Source of the DNA: Pseudoalteromonas sp. 0303
GTDB lineage: Bacteria; Pseudomonadota; Gammaproteobacteria; Enterobacterales; Alteromonadaceae
Direction of reading: 5' to 3'
Assembly (NCBI RefSeq): GCF_013349995.1
Contig: NZ_JABVXF010000001.1
Coordinates: forward strand, 248,001-312,000
Length of the DNA stretch: 64,000 nucleotides
This document shows, piece by piece, positions 1 through 7,761 of the stretch. Made by a program: the position numbers and the translations under genes. Numbering within the stretch: the first letter of the stretch is position 1; every line of letters begins with the position of its first letter. The notes below the pieces were generated by a model. The model saw nothing but the letters and a program-made list of their open reading frames with translations, was not told the origin of the DNA and did not search any database.

Positions 1-2
1 TG

Positions 3-1274
3 GGGATACTGCAAGTACTCGCAGGTATCTTCAAGCTCGGCAAGTTTATTCGCATGGTTCCGCACCCAGTAATGCTGGGCTTTGTAAATGGTCTTGCGAT
101 TGTTATTTTCTTAGCTCAACTTGGGCAATTTAAAGTACCAGACGGTATGGGCGGCCAACAGTGGATGGAAGGGCAAGCACTTTATATTATGCTTGGCTTA
201 GTAGCGTTAACTATGGCTATTATTCATTTCTTACCTAAGCTAACCACTGCTGTACCTTCATCGTTAGCTGCCATTGTTACTGTAACAGCGATTGTGATTG
301 GTTTTGATTTAGAAGCGCGCACTGTACTTGATTTCTTAAAAGGGATGACAGGCAATGAGCAAGCAACAATTGCCGGTGGCTTGCCGGAGTTCCATATTCC
401 GATGGTGCCATTTAATCTTGAAACATTAAAAATTATCTTCCCTTACGCTTTAGTTTTAGCGGCGATTGGTTTAATTGAATCGTTATTAACACTGACCTTA
501 ATTGACGAAATTACTGAAACCCGTGGTCACAGTAACAAAGAGTGTATTGGTCAAGGCGCTGCAAACATTACCTGTGGTTTCTTCGGTGCAATGGGTGGTT
601 GTGCGATGATTGGCCAATCTATGATCAATATTAATTCAGGTGGTCGTTCACGTTTATCTGGTATTAGTGCCGCAATAATACTGCTAGCATTCATCATTTT
701 TGCAGCCAGCCTCATTGAAATGATCCCACTTGCTGCCTTAGTTGGTGTTATGTTCATGGTTGTTCTTGGTACCTTCGAGTGGGCAAGCTTCAAGATGATG
801 AAGCGTGTACCTAAGTCTGATGCTTTTGTTATCGTACTTGTTTCAGGTGTAACCGTAGTAACAGATCTTGCGATCGCGGTATGTGTGGGTGTGATTGTTT
901 CGGCTTTAGTTTTTGCTTGGCAGCATGCTAAACACATTTACACAAGCAATTACATCGATGAGCAAGGCTCTAAAGTGTATGAGCTTCATGGTCCTTTATT
1001 CTTTGGTTCGGTTAAGAACTTTGGTGAGTTATTTGATGTTAAAAATGACCCAGAAGACGTGATCATTGAATTCAAACATAGCCGTGTTGCTGATCACAGT
1101 GCGATTGAAGCGATTGACAGTCTCGCAGACAAATACGCAAAAGTGGGTAAGAAACTGCATTTACGTCATTTAAGCCCTGATTGTATTCAACTTTTACACA
1201 ATGCGCGTGATTTAGTTGAAGTCAATGTGATTGAAGATCCAAATTATAAAGTGGCTTCAGATAAACTAGCTTAA
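3..1274 (+). CDS. SulP family anion transporter, C-terminal part
   Basis: This is an inner-membrane SulP (SLC26-like) permease whose 5' end lies outside the window. The frame is open from base 3 and reads [20 protein letters not shown] straight into the rest of the protein, so the ATG at 54 is internal and not the start. Several hydrophobic membrane segments follow, and the last 100 or so residues form a cytoplasmic STAS domain (about bases 960-1250). The family moves sulfate, bicarbonate or dicarboxylates, often with sodium or protons; the substrate cannot be told from sequence. A rho-independent terminator follows directly, so this is the end of its transcription unit. Family assignment is secure, substrate is unknown. 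Confidence 0.9.
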   Translation, partial: GILQVLAGIFKLGKFIRMVPHPVMLGFVNGLAIVIFLAQLGQFKVPDGMGGQQWMEGQALYIMLGLVALTMAIIHFLPKLTTAVPSSLAAIVTVTAIVIGFDLEARTVLDFLKGMTGNEQATIAGGLPEFHIPMVPFNLETLKIIFPYALVLAAIGLIESLLTLTLIDEITETRGHSNKECIGQGAANITCGFFGAMGGCAMIGQSMININSGGRSRLSGISAAIILLAFIIFAASLIEMIPLAALVGVMFMVVLGTFEWASFKMMKRVPKSDAFVIVLVSGVTVVTDLAIAVCVGVIVSALVFAWQHAKHIYTSNYIDEQGSKVYELHGPLFFGSVKNFGELFDVKNDPEDVIIEFKHSRVADHSAIEAIDSLADKYAKVGKKLHLRHLSPDCIQLLHNARDLVEVNVIEDPNYKVASDKLA

Positions 1275-1290
1275 AAATAAAGCAGAGAAA

Positions 1291-1321
1291 AAGCGAAGGC
1301 TGTTGTGGTCTTCGCTTTTTT
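1291..1321 (+). terminator. Rho-independent terminator after SulP gene
   Basis: An 8-bp stem (aagcgaag / cttcgctt) is followed by a T run. It lies 17 bases past the SulP stop codon. Confidence 0.85.
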
Positions 1322-1429
1322 AATGTCTGAAGAATGCGGTAAGGCTATAAAAAATTAAGATAGGCGGCAGTGCTTTGTTCTCGTGACTATCGGTATAATA
1401 AAAATAATTATGAAAGGTAATCTGATATT

Positions 1430-2503
1430 TTGAATTGGCAATCATTAGTTGATAATCGACAACGCTTTTTCTGGGTTTTGCAAATTGCAGGCTGGATAGG
1501 TTATGCGTTAGTTAATTATATCGGCTCAAAAGTCTTTGAAATGCGTGATATTTACGTATTTGTTATTGTATTAAACGCTTATGCAGGCTGTTTAATGACA
1601 GTACCTTTACGTTATATGTATCGTAAAGTTTGGAATGCCTCACCTTGGGTATTAATGCTTGTCGTTTTTGGTGCTTCCTATGTCACAGGCACATTATGGG
1701 CCGTTGTACAAAAATTCAATTTATGGGAAATCTACCGTCACGGTTACCGTCCAAATGAATGGTTTTATTACTTTCAACAAGGTTTAGATTCGGTTTATAT
1801 CATCCTTTGTTGGAGTGGTTTGTATTTTGGTATTAAGTATTACCAGCTATTGCAAAGTGAGCGACAAAAGGCTCTAAAAGCAACCACTATGGCTCACGAA
1901 GCTCAGCTGAAAATGCTGCGCTATCAACTTAATCCGCATTTCTTATTTAATACCCTAAATGCAATCTCAACCTTAATTTTGGTAAAAGAGAACAAAGATG
2001 CAAATTTAATGGTGTCAAAATTGAGTGACTTCTTACGATACACACTCAATACCGACCCAATAAAAAAGGTGCCATTAGAGCAAGAAATTCATGCCCTCAT
2101 GCTGTACTTAGAAATTGAAAAAGTACGCTTTGATGAACGTTTACAAGTTAATGTAGATGTAAGCGAGCAGGCAAAAGAAGCCTTGGTACCAAGCTTGATC
2201 CTCCAACCTATTATCGAAAACTCGATAAAGTATGCGATAGCGCAACTAAATGAAGGTGGTGTGATTGATATTAAAGCACAAGTTTTTGCAAATGAACTAT
2301 TATTGGAAGTAGGCGATAATGGTCCTGGCACTGAGCTTAAAAATGGCCAACTGGTTAATTCTCAAGGCGTTGGCATAGCTAATACACAGGACCGCTTAAA
2401 AACACTTTATGAGAACAACTACTCGTTTGTTCTCTCTGACAATACGCCAAGTGGATTAAAAGTTAATCTGCGCGTTCCGTTTGAAAAGGCTGTTAAGAAA
2501 TGA
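1430..2503 (+). CDS. LytS/YehU-type sensor histidine kinase
   Basis: Membrane sensor kinase of the LytS family. The N-terminal 140 residues hold about four hydrophobic segments; after a short coiled stretch comes the His_kinase domain with the phospho-acceptor motif around His170 (NPHFLFNTLNAIS), and then an HATPase region with N box (QPIIENSIKYA) and G box (VGDNGPG). The start is the TTG at 1430: an in-frame TAA at 1418-1420 rules out anything further upstream, no ATG or GTG lies between, and an AAAGG sequence precedes it at a slightly long spacing. The stop overlaps the next gene by four bases (ATGA), as expected for a kinase and its cognate regulator. The stimulus is unknown. Confidence 0.9.
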   Translation: MNWQSLVDNRQRFFWVLQIAGWIGYALVNYIGSKVFEMRDIYVFVIVLNAYAGCLMTVPLRYMYRKVWNASPWVLMLVVFGASYVTGTLWAVVQKFNLWEIYRHGYRPNEWFYYFQQGLDSVYIILCWSGLYFGIKYYQLLQSERQKALKATTMAHEAQLKMLRYQLNPHFLFNTLNAISTLILVKENKDANLMVSKLSDFLRYTLNTDPIKKVPLEQEIHALMLYLEIEKVRFDERLQVNVDVSEQAKEALVPSLILQPIIENSIKYAIAQLNEGGVIDIKAQVFANELLLEVGDNGPGTELKNGQLVNSQGVGIANTQDRLKTLYENNYSFVLSDNTPSGLKVNLRVPFEKAVKK

Positions 2504-3324
2504 GCAAAATTAGAACTTTGATCGTTGATGATGAACCGCTAGCAAGAAAAGGCTTAGCAGTTCGACTTTCTGAGTTTGACGATTTAGAAGTCATTCGTTT
2601 ATGTAGCAATGGTCAAGAGGCAATTGATGAATGCTTATCGGGCAATATTCAATTGGTTTTCTTAGATATTCAAATGCCAAATATGAACGGTTTTGAAGTT
2701 GCAAGAGCACTTAGTGAGAGCGTAAATCCATTACCCGCTATTGTGTTTGTAACGGCTTTTGACCAGTTTGCAGTTAAAGCATTCGAGATTCATGCGTTGG
2801 ATTATATTCTTAAACCAGTCGATGACAACAGACTAAAACAGGCGGTAGAAAAAGTGCATACCTATTTAAAAACGCAACAAGATAACGCCCATAAGAAAAA
2901 ACTAGCGAGCTTTGTTGCAGGTATTACAGGCAATAATTGCGAAGAAATTTTAAAGAAGTTAGCAACGGGCGATAGCCTTGCTGATCGTCGTTACCCAGAA
3001 TCATTAGCAGTAAAAGAGCAGGGCGAAATTGTTCGTGTGCCTGTTATTACAATTCAATGGGTTGATGCGGCTGGTGATTATATGTGCCTTCATTGCCAAG
3101 ATGGGCAAACGCATATCCTTCGTAAAACAATGAAAGAGCTTGAACAAGAGCTTGATCCACAACTATTTGTGCGAGTTCATCGCAGTGCCATTGTGAATAC
3201 TAAGCAAATTAGCAAACTTGTAACTCAAGTAAGTGGTGAATACCTGTTAGTGCTAGATAACGGCCAAGAACTAAAAGTAAGCCGTAGCTATCGCGATAAA
3301 GTGAAAGCAGCGCTCGCGAGCTAA
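2500..3324 (+). CDS. LytTR family response regulator
   Basis: Cytoplasmic DNA-binding response regulator of the AlgR/YehT/LytR type, partner of the upstream kinase. A receiver domain fills about residues 1-125, with acidic pocket residues near the start (VDDEP), phospho-acceptor Asp56 (FLDIQMP), Thr in VTAFD and Lys in YILKPVD. A LytTR DNA-binding domain covers about residues 165-270 (VRVHRSAIVNTKQI, LKVSRSYRDKV). Translation is coupled to the kinase by an ATGA overlap. The pair is followed by a two-way terminator shared with pykA. Target genes are not evident here. Confidence 0.92.
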   Translation: MSKIRTLIVDDEPLARKGLAVRLSEFDDLEVIRLCSNGQEAIDECLSGNIQLVFLDIQMPNMNGFEVARALSESVNPLPAIVFVTAFDQFAVKAFEIHALDYILKPVDDNRLKQAVEKVHTYLKTQQDNAHKKKLASFVAGITGNNCEEILKKLATGDSLADRRYPESLAVKEQGEIVRVPVITIQWVDAAGDYMCLHCQDGQTHILRKTMKELEQELDPQLFVRVHRSAIVNTKQISKLVTQVSGEYLLVLDNGQELKVSRSYRDKVKAALAS

Positions 3325-3354
3325 TAGCTGTTCAAAATTTAGTAAGTTAAAAAC

Positions 3355-3388
3355 AAAAAAGGCGCAATTATTAATTGCGCCTTTTTTA
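3355..3388. terminator. Bidirectional terminator between LytTR gene and pykA
   Basis: A GC-containing stem (ggcgcaatta / taattgcgcc) is flanked by an A run on the left and a T run on the right, so it can end transcription of both convergent genes. Confidence 0.85.
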
Positions 3389-3406
3389 TTGAAAATTTGT
3401 AACAGA

Positions 3407-4840
3407 TTAAACAGTTACAATCTTCATTGTGTTTGTTGCACCAATCGTTTCCATTGCATCACCGTGAGTTAAAATCACAGTATCACCTGCAACTAGTGAG
3501 CCTTGCTCAACAAGTGTGTTTAATGCATCACGTACCATGCTTTCATCTTCACATTTCGTCGAATCGAAAAATACTGGATAAACACCACGGTAAAGTGCTG
3601 TTTGGCCCAGCGTGCTTGGATGACGTGATAATGAATAAATTGGTAAACCAGAGCTGATGCGCGACATCAATTTAGCTGTACTACCTGATTCAGTCAGAGT
3701 CACAATAGCTTTAACAGAATCTAAGTGGTTAGCTGCATACATCGCAGATAATGCAATTGATTCAGCATTTGATGAAAAACGGCTATCTAAACGGTGTTTA
3801 GAAACGTGCGTTTCTTTTTGTGATTCAGCACCTAAACAAACGCGAGCCATAGTCGCTACGGTTTCTTCAGGGTAGTCACCAGCGGCTGTTTCTGCAGATA
3901 ACATAACTGCATCAGTACCATCTAATACGGCGTTTGCTACGTCCATAACCTCTGCACGTGTTGGCATAGGGTTATCGATCATAGATTCCATCATTTGTGT
4001 TGCAGTAACAACTGTACGGTTAAGTGAACGAGCACGGCTAATGATAAGCTTTTGCTTACCAACTAGGGCTGCATCACCAATTTCAACACCTAAGTCACCA
4101 CGCGCAACCATTACAGCGTCAGAAGCAAGTACGATATCGTCAATTGCTTCAACGTTCTCAACTGCTTCTGCACGTTCGATTTTTGCTAATAGTTGTGCGT
4201 TTGAGCCAGCGGCTTCTGCTAAAGAGCGAACATAACGCATGTCGTCACCACTGCGTGGGAATGAAACAGCAATATAATCAACACCAATCTCAGTAGCAGT
4301 GATTAAATCTTCTTTATCTTTATCAGTAAAAGCAGGGGCTGTTAAACCACCGCCTAAACGGTTGATACCTTTGTTATTTGAAAGTACGCCACCAACGGTA
4401 ACAGTCGTGTGAACTAGGTCACCGTCAACGCTATCTACTGTTAATTGAATTAATCCGTCGTTTAATAACAGTAAGTCGCCTGTTTTAACGTCGTTAGGTA
4501 GCTCTTTATAGTCGATACCTACCGCATTAACGTCGCCTTGGCCTTTTTCCATTTTTGCATCAAGGGTAAATTTTGCGCCAACTTCTAGGTTTACTTTACC
4601 GTCTTTAAACGTTGATACACGAATTTTAGGACCTTGTAAGTCTGCAAGGATAGCAACGTGTTTGCCTAAACGCTTAGCAATGCTGCGTACCGCTTCTGCG
4701 CGGTCTTTGTGATCTTGTGCTACGCCATGTGAGAAGTTCAAACGAACCACATTTGCACCTGCACGAATAATTTTTTCTAGGTTGTTATCGCGATCGGTTG
4801 CCGGTCCAAGGGTCGCAACAATTTTTGTGCGTCTTAGCAT
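3407..4840 (-). CDS. pykA: Pyruvate kinase II (PykA type)
   Basis: Catalyses phosphoenolpyruvate + ADP to pyruvate + ATP, the last step of glycolysis. The 477-residue protein follows E. coli PykA closely from its first residues ([19 protein letters not shown]). It has the metal and substrate motif [12 protein letters not shown], the ATQMMESM motif and the C-terminal allosteric domain. I place the start at the ATG at 4840-4838, not at a TTG seven codons upstream: AGGAG sits correctly spaced just before this ATG, and the homology begins there. The gene diverges from gnd across a 423-base gap with several dyad repeats, which suggests sugar-acid or sugar-responsive control. Confidence 0.95.
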   Translation of the reverse strand: MLRRTKIVATLGPATDRDNNLEKIIRAGANVVRLNFSHGVAQDHKDRAEAVRSIAKRLGKHVAILADLQGPKIRVSTFKDGKVNLEVGAKFTLDAKMEKGQGDVNAVGIDYKELPNDVKTGDLLLLNDGLIQLTVDSVDGDLVHTTVTVGGVLSNNKGINRLGGGLTAPAFTDKDKEDLITATEIGVDYIAVSFPRSGDDMRYVRSLAEAAGSNAQLLAKIERAEAVENVEAIDDIVLASDAVMVARGDLGVEIGDAALVGKQKLIISRARSLNRTVVTATQMMESMIDNPMPTRAEVMDVANAVLDGTDAVMLSAETAAGDYPEETVATMARVCLGAESQKETHVSKHRLDSRFSSNAESIALSAMYAANHLDSVKAIVTLTESGSTAKLMSRISSGLPIYSLSRHPSTLGQTALYRGVYPVFFDSTKCEDESMVRDALNTLVEQGSLVAGDTVILTHGDAMETIGATNTMKIVTV

Positions 4841-4946
4841 CAAATTCTCCTGTGCGCTCAAATATATTAAGCGAATTGATGGTTATCTATTAAAATGTCG
4901 TGCTATAAACCTTTAATATAGGCTTATACATAAGCACAATGTAGAA

Positions 4947-4981
4947 CTCATAAGTAAAAAATGATTGTTTTTACTTATGAG
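4947..4981. repeat. Perfect 14-bp inverted repeat, 7-base loop
   Basis: CTCATAAGTAAAAA at 4947-4960 is exactly mirrored at 4968-4981. It lies about 107 bases upstream of the pykA start. It could be a wide operator or a cruciform-type element; it matches no regulator site I know. Confidence 0.8.
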
Positions 4982-4990
4982 AATCTGGCT

Positions 4991-5018
4991 CTTTGTATTA
5001 ATTATAGAGTATACAAAG
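4991..5018. repeat. 8-bp inverted repeat in the pykA/gnd gap
   Basis: CTTTGTAT at 4991-4998 pairs with ATACAAAG at 5011-5018 across a 12-base spacer. It lies directly next to the LacI-type palindrome, so it may belong to the same control region. Confidence 0.5.
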
Positions 5019-5035
5019 CGTGAATGACGTTATTA

Positions 5036-5049
5036 TGACACCGGTGTCA
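5036..5049. promoter_or_regulatory. LacI-family-type operator palindrome
   Basis: TGACACCGGTGTCA is a perfect 14-bp palindrome with the central CCGG typical of LacI/GalR family operators, such as those of gluconate and sugar repressors. Its place between pykA and gnd fits control of hexose or gluconate metabolism. The regulator is not encoded in this window, so the assignment is an inference from shape. Confidence 0.6.
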
Positions 5050-5201
5050 GGTAGCGTCAATACACATACCTTTTTAAAGGGTATTATAAAAATCTGGTCC
5101 GATGCCTTGGTTATTTTGATATACTGGGGGCAACGTCGCTTCATGATTTCGATGATTTATCTCAAGTTGGCTGTCAAGCTCGCATTTTTGGGCTGCTTGG
5201 G

Positions 5202-5207
5202 TATAAT
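5202..5207 (+). promoter_or_regulatory. Candidate -10 box of gnd
   Basis: A perfect TATAAT is followed by a GC-rich GCGCGCG, about 57 bases before the gnd start codon. I see no good -35 hexamer at the usual distance, so the promoter may need an activator. Confidence 0.45.
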
Positions 5208-5263
5208 GCGCGCGTAATTATTTTGATTAACTAACCAATAGTTGTTACCGAGGAGGACACTAA

Positions 5264-6637
5264 ATGCAAGTTGCATTAGTAGGGTTAGGCGTTATGGGTA
5301 AAAATCTTGCCCTCAACCTGATTGAAAAAGGGCTGACATTAGTAGCTTATGATAAAAACCCAGATGCGGGTGCCGAGTTACTAAGCTGTGCGAAAGCACT
5401 AGGTTTGGCAGACCGTTTACATATTGTGTCTGATTTAAATGATATGGTTAGACGCTTAGAGCCGCCTCGTTCGATTCTTCTTTTAGTTCCTGCTGGTGAA
5501 TTGGTTGATAAAGTATGTACAGAGCTTGCAGAAGCAGGTGTTGACTGTGATGACATTATCGTAGATTGCGGCAACAGTAACTACAAAGATGGCATTAGCC
5601 GTAAACTTAAATATCAAAACAAATTTGAATTTGCCACTATGGGTATTTCTGGCGGTGCAGAAGGCGCACGTCACGGTCCTGCAATGATGGCAAGTGGTTC
5701 AGAAGGCGGCTGGGAGCGTGTTGAGCCGTGGTTTGAAAAAGTAGCGGCAAGCTATAAAGGTGAGTCGTGTTTTGCACGTGTAGGCCAATCTGCAAGTGGT
5801 CACTTTGTGAAAATGGTTCATAACGGTATCGAATATGCGTTAATGCAATTAATTGCAGAAATGTATCAATTATTACGTTTAGGTACTAATCGTTCACCAA
5901 AAGAAGTGGCTGACATTTTCAATGAATGGTCTGAAGGCACTTTAAATAGCTACTTACTGTCAATTTCAAGCCATATCTTGAGCCTTGAAACGACTGAAGG
6001 CGAGCCACTAGTTGATTTAATCGACAATAAAGTTGGCGCGAAAGGTACAGGTTTATGGACTGCACAAAATGCCTTAGAGCTTGGTATTGCAGTGCCATCA
6101 CTAGTTGCAGCTGTTCAAGCACGTCACTTAACAAATACTTGTGATACACATGCTGCTAAAGAAATGACTTACGCTGCTAAAGCAACTGATACCGTTGATT
6201 TAGACTTAGCAGAGCTAAAAGATGCATTCACATTGGCAAGTTTACTTGCTTACCGTCAAGGTTTAGCCCTTATCAAAGGTGCGTCTCGTGCGCATCAGTG
6301 GAAAGTAGATCTTTCTAAAACGCTACAAACGTGGCGCGCAGGTTGTATCATCCGTGCTGATTACTTAGACAATGTAGCTGAAGGTGTAGAATTTATTGAT
6401 TCTATGCAGCGTGAATCAGCAGCATTACGTAAGGTAACGGGTGCAGCAGTTGCATCTGGTCTTGCATTCCCAGTGTTAACTGCAACGCAAACTTACATTG
6501 CGACGTTAACAACACCAAGTAATGGTCACCTTGTTCAAGCACAACGTGACTACTTCGGTGAACATGGTATTAAAACTCACAGTGGTGAGATTTGCCATTT
6601 AACAGACTTAGTTGAGATTGACGAAAAAGTTCGTTAA
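5264..6637 (+). CDS. gnd: 6-phosphogluconate dehydrogenase (decarboxylating)
   Basis: Converts 6-phosphogluconate to ribulose 5-phosphate and CO2 in the oxidative pentose phosphate pathway. The N-terminal Rossmann domain shows the GLGVMGKN nucleotide motif; the substrate-binding signatures ISGGAEGARHGPAMM and HFVKMVHNGIEYALMQ follow, and the C-terminal helical domain contains RAGCIIRADYL and QAQRDYFGEH. The 457 residues are slightly fewer than E. coli Gnd. GAGGAGG lies just upstream of the ATG, fixing the start. Where NADP enzymes usually have N-R-(S/T) after beta strand 2, this protein has YDKNPD, so cofactor preference is uncertain. It is monocistronic with its own terminator. Confidence 0.95.
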   Translation: MQVALVGLGVMGKNLALNLIEKGLTLVAYDKNPDAGAELLSCAKALGLADRLHIVSDLNDMVRRLEPPRSILLLVPAGELVDKVCTELAEAGVDCDDIIVDCGNSNYKDGISRKLKYQNKFEFATMGISGGAEGARHGPAMMASGSEGGWERVEPWFEKVAASYKGESCFARVGQSASGHFVKMVHNGIEYALMQLIAEMYQLLRLGTNRSPKEVADIFNEWSEGTLNSYLLSISSHILSLETTEGEPLVDLIDNKVGAKGTGLWTAQNALELGIAVPSLVAAVQARHLTNTCDTHAAKEMTYAAKATDTVDLDLAELKDAFTLASLLAYRQGLALIKGASRAHQWKVDLSKTLQTWRAGCIIRADYLDNVAEGVEFIDSMQRESAALRKVTGAAVASGLAFPVLTATQTYIATLTTPSNGHLVQAQRDYFGEHGIKTHSGEICHLTDLVEIDEKVR

Positions 6638-6651
6638 TTATCAAAAAGCAT

Positions 6652-6679
6652 AAAAAAGGCACCAATTGGTGCCTTTTTT
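6652..6679. terminator. Bidirectional terminator between gnd and ansA
   Basis: GGCACC-aatt-GGTGCC is flanked by an A run and a T run and serves the convergent gnd and ansA. Confidence 0.88.
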
Positions 6680-6691
6680 GTATTTGCTGTA

Positions 6692-7702
6692 TTAACGACT
6701 TAGCTCACCGCGCAGGTTGTCTTGCATCAAGTGACGAATTGTTTCTACTTCAAGCTTTTGACTAAATAAGTAGTGTAACTTGGTCAAACAGGCTTCTAAT
6801 GTCATATCGTAGCCACTGATCACACCACAATTTAATAAGGCATTACCGGTTGCATAACCGCCCATATTAACTTGGCCTTTTAAGCACTGTGTTAGATTAA
6901 CAATCACCATACCGCGTTTACTTGCATCATTAAGAATGTCTAAGAACGCCGGATCTTGCGGGGCATTACCGACGCCAAAACTTAATAAAACAAGTGCTTT
7001 GATGTCGTCATTAACTAAACTTTTAACCACTTTTGGACTGATCCCAGGGTAGAGATAAAGCACACCAATTGGCTGTGGTGTGATATTTGACACCTGTAGT
7101 TCGTTATCAACGTAAGGGCTTAGTTGCCCTTTGATCAGTTGAATATTAATTCCAGACAGTGCTAATGGTTCAAGGTTCGGTGATGCAAAGGCATCAAAGC
7201 CATCAGCATGGGCTTTTGTTGCACGGTTACCACGGAATAATTGGTTATTAAAAAACAGGCTTACTTCAGCAATTGGGTAATTAGCGGCTAAATACATGGC
7301 ATTAAGTAAGTTTACTTGGCCATCAGAACGAAGTTGCGACAATGGAATTTGTGAGCCTGTCACAATCACAGGTTTTGTTAGGTTTTCGAACATGAAAGAC
7401 AAAGCAGAAGCTGTGTAGGCCATGGTATCGGTACCATGCAGAACGACAAAGCCGTCATAGTCTTGGTATTTACTCTTAATATCGTCAGCAATTAATTGCC
7501 AGTGGGCAGGGGACATATCTGAAGAATCAATGAGCGGGCAATATTCGTGAATATCAAACAAAGGCATTTCATCACGATTAAACTCTGCATTATTGACCAC
7601 TGTTTCGGTTAAAAAACCTTCTGCCGGAACATAGCCGCGGCTCGATTTTTTCATACCGATAGTACCACCCGTATAGGCGATATATATACGTTTACGTTTC
7701 AT
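6692..7702 (-). CDS. ansA: L-asparaginase I, cytoplasmic
   Basis: Hydrolyses L-asparagine to aspartate and ammonia. The 336-residue protein is colinear with E. coli AnsA: the first catalytic threonine sits in YTGGTIGM near residue 12, and the second set is LHGTDTMAYTASAL near residue 90 (Thr-Asp with the following lysine region). There is no signal peptide, so this is the cytoplasmic type I form. It follows sppA in the same orientation, as in E. coli. The start is unusual: the ATG comes immediately after the T run of the sppA terminator and no Shine-Dalgarno sequence is visible. Any ansA promoter must lie in the last part of sppA or transcripts must read through the hairpin. Confidence 0.93.
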   Translation of the reverse strand: MKRKRIYIAYTGGTIGMKKSSRGYVPAEGFLTETVVNNAEFNRDEMPLFDIHEYCPLIDSSDMSPAHWQLIADDIKSKYQDYDGFVVLHGTDTMAYTASALSFMFENLTKPVIVTGSQIPLSQLRSDGQVNLLNAMYLAANYPIAEVSLFFNNQLFRGNRATKAHADGFDAFASPNLEPLALSGINIQLIKGQLSPYVDNELQVSNITPQPIGVLYLYPGISPKVVKSLVNDDIKALVLLSFGVGNAPQDPAFLDILNDASKRGMVIVNLTQCLKGQVNMGGYATGNALLNCGVISGYDMTLEACLTKLHYLFSQKLEVETIRHLMQDNLRGELSR

Positions 7703-7731
7703 AAAAAAAGCCCAGTTAAATAACTGGGCTT
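7703..7731 (-). terminator. Terminator hairpin directly before the ansA start codon
   Basis: On the minus strand an 11-bp stem (AAGCCCAGTTA / TAACTGGGCTT) is followed by seven T residues and then at once by the ansA ATG. It ends sppA transcription and may also gate ansA. Confidence 0.82.
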
Positions 7732-7761
7732 AGTATACCTAAAATCGCTTAGCTAAGTAAC

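Larger units (their letters stand above)
4841..5263. other. 423-base intergenic control region, pykA/gnd
   Basis: I find no convincing gene here. The region holds a small dyad at 4922-4935 (GCTTAT-AC-ATAAGC), a perfect 14-bp inverted repeat (4947-4981), an 8-bp inverted repeat (4991-5018), a perfect 14-bp palindrome (5036-5049) and a TATAAT box at 5202-5207 near gnd. It probably contains both divergent promoters and their operators. Confidence 0.7.

Noticed and set aside
551..937. 128-codon minus-strand frame inside the SulP gene
   Set aside because: Antisense to a clear transporter with biased composition; a shadow frame.
5020..5217. 65-codon open frame in the pykA/gnd gap
   Set aside because: It has no ribosome-binding site, overlaps the operator palindrome and the TATAAT box, and its translation has no domain-like character; it is most likely chance.
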